Source: Rehmannia glutinosa (taxonomy: Eukaryota > Streptophyta > Magnoliopsida > Lamiales > Orobanchaceae). From it: DNA of 64,000 bases. Made by a program: the position numbers and the translations under genes. The stretch is from the NCBI GenBank assembly GCA_016081115.2, contig CM071929.1, positions 2,418,001 through 2,482,000 of the forward strand, given 5' to 3'. The notes beneath the pieces are model-generated. The model made no database searches. It was not told the origin of the DNA and saw only the letters and a program-made list of their open reading frames with translations. Below, one piece after another: positions 11,056 to 21,618 of this stretch (position 1 is the stretch's first letter; each line of letters starts with the position of its first letter).

Positions 11056-14000
11056 TTAAAACTCAATACCACTATTCAACTGAACAGAGAAAGAAGGCCT
11101 GCTAAAATTGCCAAGAGGAGTTTCAACTTTTAACACTACACCTGTGTTCCCAACATTTCCATTCCACTTGGACCTGCCAACCTGCATTTAGTGTTTCACA
11201 AAAAGTGAAAAATTTTTGAAACAGAAGAACTCTGTACTTAAAAATGGCTTACAATTACAAATAACTTTGTACTCGAGATCAGCCGTTTTAAAATGGGATA
11301 ATTACAAATATATGTATAGTACATCAAGTATTTGCTGACATCGTCAAATATTTTATAATTACATCCTCAATTTTTCTAAATATTATAACTAGCCCAAACT
11401 TTACGGCTTACATTTTACAATTACATCCATCAGCTTTTCTAAATATTACAAATAGTCAAACGAAAAGTTGAAGTTATTTGTAATATTTAGATATATTACA
11501 AAAGTTGAGATGTAATTGTAAAATATTTGATGATGTCGGCAAATTCCATCAGGTGGGGAAAAATGTAAGACGGAATCAAACCTCAAGGGGATTTTGATAA
11601 TTTTGAAAATTCTTTGGGTTTTTTTGTAATACCCCAAACCTAAGGTTTTGTTTTTTTTTTTTCTGTAATTATCCCTTTTAATATTTCAAAATCCCAATGA
11701 CATAAAAGAGTTTAGCCACATGCCATGGAAAAAAAATACACCAAAGATGTTCAATCAAGGAAGTCACTATTGTTCAAAGTCAAAGTAAACATTGTGATCT
11801 GCAAGATCAACATTCATTACTAAGGCGCAGTACATTACTTCAGGCTGCCCCACTTCAGCAGCAACCTTCCGAAGCACAACAGACACCGAGGGTAGATTAA
11901 AAGTTTGTTTATAAGAAAGACGAGTATCATGTGCTAAGGCCATCTCCAACCCAACTTCAACTACCACACTATAACACCAAATTTGCAAAAAAGCATCTCC
12001 AACCCAACTCTAAACATTACACCAAATTTGATGTAATACAATATCCCCATTTGCCCTCCAATTCTCTTCTATTTCAAATTTAAATTTCAATTGTATCCTT
12101 ATTTTATATATAATTAATTCATATAATATGGTTCTAATAACTAATTAATATTTTCTACAAATAATAATAATTAACAAACAATTATAATTTAAACTAAAAG
12201 AGATGCTAATATTAATTGTAATATTTATTTTTTTTGATATAAATAATTAAGTTAATATTAATAAAATATATGTTTTTACTTAATTACATCAATAGTAATA
12301 AATTATAAGTAAATGGAATAATTGTATAAATAAATAAATTTGCTTACTATAAAATGAAAAGGAAAGAATAAAATATTCATTTGGAATGAGATTTGGTGTG
12401 AGATTTGGTGTAATGGGTTGAAGATGGTTTTGACAAAAGCACACTGAAACACCAAATTTGGTGTAGTTTTTACACCAAATTTGGTGTTATGGGTTGGAGA
12501 TGGCCTAAGGAACGCATCGAGTTTGCAATATTAATCATTTTTCATGCTAAAGAATAAGAACACCTTTTTTATTTTCCTTGCAGATACGGATTCTTTGAAT
12601 ACACTGCCTAAATAAAATTTAAAACACAAACCCATAGAATTTTCAACCATGAGTAACTTACAGCTACTGATGCAAATGCAGAAGGATGTGTGACAAGGGC
12701 ACAGCCGCAGATAAGATTCAATTCCTCCTTCACAGAATGGGTAAGTTCCATCCGCAACCCAGGACAGCTTCCACCAAATGTAGGACATAAACTGAAAATA
12801 AAGAATCACATAGAAACGAACTATGAGTCTTCTAGGATGAAAATCGAAGGCAGATGAAGCAGAAAAAGATCCATAGTCAAAAACAAGGTAAAAGGGTTAC
12901 TTCCAAAGGACAGCCTAACAAAAAAATCCTACTGGCTCCATAAAGAACAATTAGCATAAAGAGAGATATACAATAAAGAACGAATGAGATATTATTGATA
13001 AAAGAAGGAAAACATGAAAAAAGAACTATTTGTGTGGACTTCTAATATAGGTAATCACAAACAAATCAATCACTACCTTCCCCCACCCCCACCTCCAAAA
13101 GAAAAAAGAAAAAACTAATAATAATAATAATTATTATTATAGTGATAAAATCCATCACCATTACCTGAACTGGATGGTTGGCCTCACCATGAGACCAGAT
13201 CTCTTCCAAGCCAACGACTGCTCCAAGCCCAAGGCAAATGATTTGTCAGGCCACTGCAACATTGGTGTTACGCGCGTTCCCCACTTATTCTTCAAAAGTT
13301 TAACAACAATATCAGTGCTCAAGCAGAAGAAACCAGGTGGCAGTAATGAATTATCTAAATGACCCTAGCCAGAGTAAATAAAATCAGATAAGAGCTTCAT
13401 GGAAACCACATTCACACCTTGCAAGAGAAACTGAACTTCATTTCTCCTGGATATTGACCCTGTGCTTGAAGTAGCCCCCCGCAGAGGGGCAAAAACGCAC
13501 TAGTTGATAAACCCTCGCCAGAAACATACGTAACCTGGCCATTTGGGAACTGCACATCCATGAAAGACTGCAAGGAAAAGAAAATTTGGAAGCCAATTAA
13601 GTTAGCAGTTCTTTACAGTGGAGTTCCATGGTACAACCAACCAAATTCAAAGTTAAAATAAAGAACAATCAAGTCAATTGTGCATGTGGTTCTCTATTTG
13701 GTCAAAATACCATTCATTAACTAGCATTGAGTGATTATACCTTTTTTATTTCAAGAGAGAGGCACGGTGGGTTGCAATGAGATTGGATATGAACCTTTGA
13801 CCATAATAAAATTTCAAAAAAAAAACATATATTCGAAGTTCTCCTTTTCTTTATTTCGATGTGTCTATATGCACATAATTAAATGAAACGAGAGAAATTT
13901 AATTACAACAGAGTACTGATGAGAAAGGCGATGTGTGTGGCAAATTAAGATCGAATGCGAAGTTTTTCTCCAGGAATAGCTAACCACTGTCCAAGGATCT

Positions 14001-16779
14001 AATTCCTCTTTATTTTGATGTGTCATGTACATGCACATAATTGACTAGAAAAGGGAAACTTTCCACATTAAATTGACAACAATTATATAAATGATAGATC
14101 CGGGCTTACACAAGCCAAAGGGTTGAGGCAGATCATTGACATCAACAGCCACCTTCTATGCTTTGACCACACGGCTGGACAAAGAGAATGCATTCCATTC
14201 TGGGTAATGTTAAAGAGAGAACTATTAGATTTGCATTAAGAGAAAACACAAACATGGCAACCTCCCCCCCGCCCCCCCAACCAAAAAACTCCAAAGAGAA
14301 TAACAAAGGAAAATAAAGAATGAGGGAACAACTGGGTGAACAGTGTCTCCAAATGTTGGAACAACTACCAAATGAATAATAAGAACAGTATGAATGTCAT
14401 CCATGTGCACATGTTATCCATTATTTTCAACACAATTGTTGCCAAATATCATATATTAGAATCTCAACAAATTACTCGATAGCCAGGACATACAGCATTA
14501 TATTTTCATTTGAAATCACAGTAGTTCTGCCTCACCCACAGTGACCGCAAACTGATTTCACTACAATTTCCTTTCACTATGGCCATTTAAGACTGCACAG
14601 AAATACTCTGGAAATGTCTTTGTACAAGCTACACATGTAGTACCAAATTATTTTACCTTCACTATATGGACATCTCATCCACCTGGGACATCCAATTTAA
14701 GATTATGGCATGTTTTCAAGTACTAAACCAGACAAATTGGACTTGTTACTCAGCAGATAGATCCCTGTTATCGTAGAGAAGTTGGCTTCATAGTAAAGAC
14801 AATATACAGATATTGCAGAAAATGTGTAGAAGGCTCTCCTCTACAACAGTCACAGATATGGAGAACAACTAACTATATTCAGTCACTTCAGTACCAAACA
14901 TTATCTGTCTTTTCTTTGAGTTATAGAGATGGAGTATCCTAGAAATGATGCCCGGGTAAAGTATGCCTCTCACAATCACACTGACTAATTTAGGGAACAC
15001 ACATAAACCACGGTAATTCTGCCCACGAAGACAATCGCAACTCAACAAATTATCAATTTGCAGTAACATTTGAGAACAGCTTGATAAGTTTGGCGTACCT
15101 TCCTATCGTAGCCATACCACAGCAGATGCTGCTTTGACAAATGGACAGGCAAAAGAAGTGTGGAATCACGAACAAAAAGTACGGGCCCAAGCTGGACAAG
15201 GAAAAGGGATGAACTCTCATTTCCAGATGTTGAACTTCCTTGTGATGCCTCTACTCTCCATAGATCTCCCCTCGCAACCAGAGAACTTTCAATGTTGCTA
15301 GTTCTACTGTCATAAGTTGATGTCACATTGATAGTACCCTGCACTTGGATAAAATATGGAACTTAAACAACAAAGAAAGATGGGAAAAGTAGAGGGAGGT
15401 GACTGGAAAAGGAGGAGACACAAGAGACACATACATCAATTTGCACAATTTAGGGATGTCTAGAACTGTGGCAACTCTGCTATGTGGAGACACCCATACC
15501 AGAGTGGTTAGCAATTCATTACATACTTAGCAAGTGCAAAATTATATGATAATTCTGAAATTTGGTAATACCGAATATGGGACATTACACACTGTCTTAT
15601 GCATTATCCTTTCTATAGCTTCCTTCCTCTTGCTCATGAGATAGATTGAAATGAAAATTAATTCAATAGCTCGAGAATATAACTAGAAGACTAACACCAC
15701 CCAATTTACATTCATAAGCACTTAATAAGGTGCCTTCAGGATTGCAGAAACCATTGATGAAGTGACCTAATGAAGCCTACTCTAGCGTCTGCACCAAGTA
15801 GCCAATTGCAATCTAAATGGTATACTGAAACTAGCAATAACTCACATACACATAAAGCACATCACCAAAGATGACAATCACCAAGGATATGACATCAATT
15901 ACAATGTTAATATCTAGATGGCCATTCGAGTATATGTCTTACATCCACATCACTATCTTGAGTCAAACAAGTGATGATAATTTCACCACTAATTTTAGTC
16001 CAGCAGTGACTAACCCTATACTCACATCTACCTGGAATTGTGAACTGAAAAATCTTTAGCATCATGCCATCATCAGTTCATTTTTCTGGTAAATAATAAA
16101 ATGATTGTTCCACGACACCTATTTTCATGAGGAGCTTATACTGAATATAGTCATAGGCTGGTACAAAGCCAGTGTATGTTAAATCATAAATCAAGATTCA
16201 TAAAGTTCACTTATTTACCTTTGAACGACCCAAATGTTTCAATGCCTTTGCACTAACACCAAAGGTCTCGTCCTCTGTTGAACCCTCTACAACTGCAGCC
16301 CCATTTTCAGAGAACCCATAATCCTTGAATCGCTCTGCCAATGATCCCAAATCCTCCTGCAGGGTAACACCCACATTTGTCCTTGGGCCATGACCCTCTG
16401 CTCCCAGTGACACGCCAACATTCTCATCATGACGGAAAGGCACCGGCAACCGCCTGAAAAATTGCTGAACCACACCATTTATACCAGCCCCAAAATCAGC
16501 CCCCGCCTGTCCTATTTTGTTCCCGATATCAAAAATAGCCGTCACACCATTAATCGCGGAATTATCTACCGAGAGCCCGAAGTCATTTTTAATAAAATTC
16601 TGCATAGGAAACTCAACTTCAAACAGCTTCGGCGTTGGTGGATTTGGCCATGCGAATGAGGGTGGAGTAATATGAGAATGGATTAAACCAGTGAAACCCT
16701 GCGCAAACTTATCAGCCAAGTCCAGCCCGTGCCGCTGCACCTCCTCCCATGCTTCAAATGATCTCTCCACTGACATCAT
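11056..16779 (-). CDS. Conserved-looking protein of unknown function, six exons
   Basis: Exons on the minus strand: 16779-16219, 15338-15099, 13567-13418, 13364-13165, 12791-12662 and 11181-11056. All introns are GT..AG; all are phase 0 except the one after exon 4 (phase 2). The joins give one open frame of 468 residues. Start: ATG at 16779 (MMSVERSFEAWEEV). The N-terminal part has an amphipathic helix-like start, Trp/Pro-rich words (SFAWPNPPTP) and a Gly/Asn-rich stretch. The C-terminal half is rich in short alternating strands with many G, W, S and T residues (VQFPNGQVTYVSGEGLSTS, NKWGTRVTPMLQWPDKSF, GRSKWNGNVGNTG) and ends in SVQLNSGIEF, a terminal-Phe ending as in organellar outer-membrane beta-barrels. 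The barrel idea is inference only. I do not recognise a named family. Confidence 0.8.
11287..11682. repeat. TAATTACAAAAA-family foldback in the last intron of the unknown gene
   Basis: Begins GGGATAATTACAAATATATG and ends CTGTAATTATCCC with inverted copies of the same end, and carries internal inverted pairs. About 395 bp, wholly inside the intron 11182-12661. Confidence 0.7.
11938..12505. mobile_element. MITE family A, copy 1 (568 bp), intronic
   Basis: Terminal inverted repeats start GGCCATCTCCAACCC on both strands; TAA directly flanks both ends (11935-11937 and 12506-12508). Further inside are repeated ACACCAAATTT words in both orientations. The TAA target duplication and TIR fit PIF/Harbinger (Tourist-like) MITEs. 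It sits in the last intron of the unknown gene. No coding capacity. Confidence 0.85.
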
Positions 16780-17469
16780 CCGGCCCAAATTACTATTTCA
16801 AATCGCAACCCTGAACTTGTATAATCAATCAACACGTAACTCCAATAAAAAGAAACAATTCCCCCACAGTGGAAACACAAAAATATCACAACAAGAAACA
16901 ATCAAAGATTCCAATTTCCAATCATCAGCAGAAAAAGGCAATCCGGAAGACTGATTCACAGCTTCAACCTAAACCCAATCTTGACCCCGATTCTTCAATC
17001 CAAGCTCAGAATCCCGAGACTCAACATATATTTCTCATCCGAATGGCTAAGATACGATTGTTGAACAGCAAAAACTAGAGTATGACCGACTGAAACAATT
17101 AAAATTATCAAAAAAATACTGAAAACGAAGAAACGAAAAAAAAAAAAAAAAGGCGGAAATGGTCAAGCTATACTCGTGTACTATCAGAATTCAGAGCTAG
17201 GGTTTCAGATAGAGCTTTTCACCGATAAGCGCCTAAAACTCCACAATACCAGTCTGCTAATTCTGATCTTTTCAGTGTGTGTAATTGTGCGTGTTGGAGG
17301 GATAGAGATTAGAGAGCTATGCTTTGGGGGGTGGGAGGGGGTGGGGTTAGTGCGCATACATTTTGCGTTTGACGCCACGTCTGTTTTAAATCCCTTGTGG
17401 CTATGAAGATAGGAATACACATTCGGATCCCGCTGTGGCCCGGACCGACCCGACAATAGAATATCGAAT
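16780..17469 (-). promoter_or_regulatory. Upstream region of the unknown gene
   Basis: The roughly 690 bp between the ATG and MITE A copy 2 must hold the 5' UTR and core promoter. An A run lies near 17139-17152 and a G-rich block near 17320-17350. I cannot place a TATA box with confidence. Confidence 0.4.
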
Positions 17470-17472
17470 TAA

Positions 17473-18060
17473 GACTATCTCCAACCCATAACACCAAATT
17501 TGGTGAAAAAACTACACCAAATTTGGTGTTTTAGTGCAATCTTGTCAAAACCATCTCCAACTCATTACACCAAATCTCACATCAAATGAATATTTTATTC
17601 TTTTTTCTTTCATTTTATAGTAAGCAAATTTATGTATTTATACAATTATTTTATTTACTTAATTTATTACTATTAATGTAATTAACTAAAAACATATATT
17701 TAATTAATATTAAATTAATTAATTATATTAAAAAAATAAATATTACAATTAATATTAGCATCTCTTTATTTTAAATTATCATTGTTTGTTAATTATTATT
17801 ATTTATAGAAAATATTAATTAATTATTAGAACTATAAAATGAGGATACAATTGTAATTTAAATTAGAAGTAGAAGAGAATTGAAGGGCAAATGGGGGATA
17901 TTGCATTACACCAATTTTGATGTAAATGAATAGTATTACACCAAGTGTAACACTATTCATGTACACCAAATTTAGTGTAATGTTTAGAGTTGGATTGGAG
18001 ATGTTTTTTTAGATATTTGGTGTTATAGTATGGTATTTGAAGTTAGAATTGAAATTAGCC
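17473..18060. mobile_element. MITE family A, copy 2 (588 bp), opposite orientation
   Basis: Same family as 11938-12505 but inverted: the left end CTATCTCCAACCCATAACACC matches the complement of the right end of copy 1. TAA flanks both sides (17470-17472 and 18061-18063). The terminal bases are more diverged than in copy 1 (GACTATCTCC and GGCTAATTTC), so it is probably older. It lies upstream of the unknown gene. Confidence 0.82.
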
Positions 18061-18063
18061 TAA

Positions 18064-18744
18064 AGTCGTTGACGGATATTTTTTGTCCTAGCATTTGGTT
18101 GAAATTAAAAAAGAAAGACCCCGCATGGGCAATCCGACCCTTGTGGGACCCGTGATGTTTTATCTTTCCCACGACGTATAGTCAAAAAAATATACAAAAT
18201 TAAGTTAATACTAGAATTTTCTGTGGGCCAATTTTTTGTTCTATATTGGCAAATTGGGATTATTATTGGTCCAGTATGGGCAATATTCCTAAAAGAGAAG
18301 TTCGATGCCTTTTCAATTATAAGAAGCTTCCAACTCAATAAATTATTAAATTTCAATTGCATGGACCTGCGTTAAGCATATTACTGGCTCTGGTTTAAGT
18401 GTAAAATTCTTTTTTTTTTAATAGAATCAAATGAATTTCTTCCATTCACACTAAAAACTTACAACTGATTGCAATTTTGCAAATTCTATTGAATCATAAA
18501 CCTATATATATCTAAAAAAATTAAACCTAAATGATCTAATTGATATGTAAAATCGAACATTTCAACGAAGGCATGGGCAAAACACTATCAATAAAACTTG
18601 ATTTCGTCACACATATCGCCGTTAATGACTATCCGATCTTTACTTAACAAAATCCCCATATAGGACAAACTTGTTAACCGAAAAAAATCACCTATCGGGG
18701 GACAATAAAAGCCACATATTGGGAGATATATACAAGTCGGGTTG
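18064..18744. other. Intergenic, no gene seen
   Basis: AT-rich sequence without a convincing open frame or structure. Confidence 0.55.
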
Positions 18745-18896
18745 ATATTCATATTCCACTTTTCCTATTCCACTTTATTCCATATGTTGGATGGAAGACA
18801 CGTGTACATAATTGTAACATCATCTTGTACACGTGTATTCATCCAAATGCAATGGAATAGAAGTGAAATAGGAAAAGTGAAATAGAAAATCTCATC
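18745..18896. mobile_element. MITE family B, full foldback copy
   Basis: The left arm ATTCCACTTTTCCTATTCCACT is mirrored by GAAGTGAAATAGGAAAAGTG on the right. The core between the arms is the same as at 10013-10165, with CACGTG at 18799-18804 and 18830-18835. About 150 bp; no protein. Confidence 0.75.
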
Positions 18897-19556
18897 CATA
18901 AAAGTCATATATTGGGGACAAATCTATCGAGACTAACAATAATGGAAATTACTTCACTCATCCTCCTATCCACATCCTCCATAAGAGAAATGAGGGAAGC
19001 AAAAGAAAAAGAAGATGGAGGAGCAAATGGACTAGAGTTTTGAGAGCTCTCCTAATTTTGTTTGGTGTGTAAATTTCTTATCGAAATAATCCCGACACTC
19101 CAATAATTTGTTATATAAATATATATCGCAAATAAGATTTTACACAATAATTTAAAAGAATTTGTGAAGATTTCACTTTCATATATCGAGCACCTCACCA
19201 TATTACTTATGAAACACTAATTAAGAAAAATTGAAGGAGTATATTTGCAGCGAGTTCTCTATCAATCATTTTCATTATCCCTGCAATATTATTTCTCTAT
19301 ACTTAATTGCTCTGCATAATTTAATTCTTGAATGTGATGTTTTGAGTATTTCAAAAAAAAAAAAAAGGTGATGTTTTGAGATGGTACAACAGCCACTTGG
19401 ATCATTACTCCTGGTTATGTTCAATTGTTCACATTCTAAGAGGAAAATAAAATATCTATTCGTCCTATAAAAAATAAGTTAGGTTAAAATCGGTTTCACA
19501 TTTGTGGTTAATTCTTTTATTTTTCTCTACAATGAACAAAACTTATTTTTTTTAAG

Positions 19557-20255
19557 GGTGGCGCTATTAAGACTTTTTTTTTACGAAAGACATCCACTCT
19601 CTAAAATTTCAAAAATACCATTAAGTTAAAAGACTATAACACCTTTACTAAAAGTCAAGTTCTAAATACACCCTTCCCAATCTCTAAATACACCCACATC
19701 ATTCACCAACATTCTTCTTCTTCTCGAATAAAGTTAAATTTTTTTATACTGCACTCTAGATTTTTCCAACACCCAAATTGTTGAAAGATTTGAACAATAA
19801 AGTATTCATATCCCCATATAATGAACGTATATTCTTAGTTTATAGCATAAAATATGTTATTTCTCAAATTTCCAAGTTGAAAAATATTGTCGCACGACAA
19901 GAGTGATGCGATATAAGGCACGATCACACGCTATGACAAAAATTCAAGATGCCATCGTGCCACACCCATCGTGCCACATGGGCCATCGTGCCATGTGGCA
20001 TGATGGTGAAAATGTCATCGTGCTATGTTTTTGCCATCGTGTCATGTGGCATGATGGCGTAAAAACCCATCGTGTCATCTTCGCCATCGCGCCATGTGCC
20101 CATCGTCATCATGCCACCCAGGGTTTTTCATGAAAAGGTAAAATTGGACAAAATGGGAGATGTATTTAACAATTGTGTCATATTTGAAAAAGTAGAGAAT
20201 GGTGTCTTAGAAGAAACAGTCTTTATAAAAAAAAGGAGGTGCGAATAGCGCCACC
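19557..20255. mobile_element. Non-autonomous TIR element with an internal CATCGTG array
   Basis: Perfect 12-base terminal inverted repeats, GGTGGCGCTATT at 19557-19568 and its complement at 20244-20255. TTTTTTTTAA lies just outside both ends (19546-19555 and 20258-20267); a 9-10-bp target duplication would fit a Mutator-like element, but T-rich sequence makes this weak. No transposase. The interior from about 19890 to 20120 is an array of GC-rich short repeats. Confidence 0.65.
19890..20122. repeat. Degenerate CATCGTG(C/T)CATGTGGCATGATGG array
   Basis: At least eight variants of CATCGTGCCA in about 230 bp, several followed by TGTGGCATGATGG, which is itself a near-palindrome with the preceding word. 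Base composition differs sharply from the AT-rich surroundings. An open frame across it is a by-product of the repeat. Confidence 0.7.
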
Positions 20256-20535
20256 TTTTTTTTTTAATCTATTTTTGCACGCGAGAGTAAACAGCCCATC
20301 TCACACTCTTTTTCTTTTAGAGCACACGGCCCATCTAAAATGTGTGTGAACTGCAATTAGAGAACCCAAAAACTATGGATGTAAACAAGTTGAAAATTGT
20401 AAAAATGGTTTATTTGCATTATTATATCATATATCAATGCATGTAAGATGTAACAAGCATTGGCCATTGGGTAGCTTCAATATTAAGTTGCATACTCATA
20501 ATTCAACATGTTTACCTTATTTCTCCTCAAAATAA

Positions 20536-20775
20536 AATTAGGGATAATTACAAAAATACCCCTGAGGTTTAGGCTAATTAACCTGAGATGTTTCAGAATT
20601 ACAAAAAAAAATCATTGGATTTGATTTGTATAAATTTTAGGAGGTAGCGATAAAATATTTATTAATGTTATGGAGTTTTTGAAATAATTTTTGCTATCAT
20701 AAAAAATATCAGTTTTTTTTTTTTGTAATTAGCCCCAACATCAGGTTTTTTTTTTTGTAATTATCTATAAAATTA
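20536..20775. repeat. TAATTACAAAAA-family foldback
   Basis: Left end TTAGGGATAATTACAAAAAT followed by ACCCCTGAGGTTT; right end inverted, with a CATCAGGTTTT word then TTTGTAATTATC. About 240 bp. Confidence 0.75.
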
Positions 20776-20825
20776 TGAAAAAAGTTGAGGAACTAAAGTA
20801 TAAGAGTATATGTGTAAGTTGTAAA

Positions 20826-21600
20826 TCTAAAGATGTCAATAAGGGTGGGGACCCAAGGCCAATACTAGCCCGACTCTAAAAATCTTAGGGCTAGTCCCGT
20901 ATTTTATAGGTCTTTATTAAATGAGGGCTTTTAGCCCGATTCTAATAATTGGCCCGGGGCCGTCAGAAAGGCTAGGGTAGAACTGGCCCTTAGGTTTTTT
21001 TTTTCCCGATAATTTTTTTGTATTTTATATATTTATATTCAAAATTTATGCTTGTAATATTATTAACCTATTATTTGATCTCATTTGTCAATTACCATTT
21101 ATCTTAACAAATTATCAAATTTGATCATTGATCTCATTTATAATTTAGTCTTACTAAATAACTTAGTAGGTACAAAACTAAGTTGGTATGTAATTGATAA
21201 TGATTATTTAGTACGTTAATAATTATAAAAACTAAAATATATTTGGTATAGACTATGTGATTATTACCCTAAAAATAAAAGACTGTGTGATTACTAAGAT
21301 AAAAATGACAAATTTTGAATATTTTGATCCAAATGGAATCTAAGAGTTACATTGCATTATTTTTATAAAATAAGAAATTCGCAAGTTAATTTTTCCATCA
21401 TGACGAATGTTTTAATTTAGATGGAATAACTTCATCAAAAATATTAAAAAAAAAAAAATCATATGTCAGACCATGGCCCGACCCTAAATCTATAGGACTA
21501 GGCTAGCTTAGATTTTTCAAGTCTTTATGAATTTATGACTTTTTTAGCCCTAGCCCTTAAGGGTGAGGGTCTCTTAGAATTAGGGTAGAGCTGGGTGGGC
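20826..21600. repeat. Possible decayed repeat with GCCCG/CCCTA words at both ends
   Basis: GGCCAATACTAGCCCGACTC, GGCCCGGGGCC and AGCCCTAGCCC words cluster at 20850-20995 and 21470-21600, with AT-rich sequence between. The two clusters resemble each other in wording, as in an old element with related ends, but I could not define termini. Confidence 0.3.
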
Positions 21601-21618
21601 AGTTCTGAAGATGAAGTG

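Noticed and set aside
11763..11934. Open frame in the last intron of the unknown gene reading VSVVLRKVAAEVGQPEV and further to a stop
   Set aside because: Exon 5 joins exon 6 directly in phase with coherent protein (SVA then VGRSKW). Including this stretch would end the protein at its own stop, so it would have to be an alternative last exon; no splice support seen.
16780..16788. Longer start of the unknown gene (GR before MM)
   Set aside because: It would need a TTG start; ATG at 16779 is the first ATG in frame.
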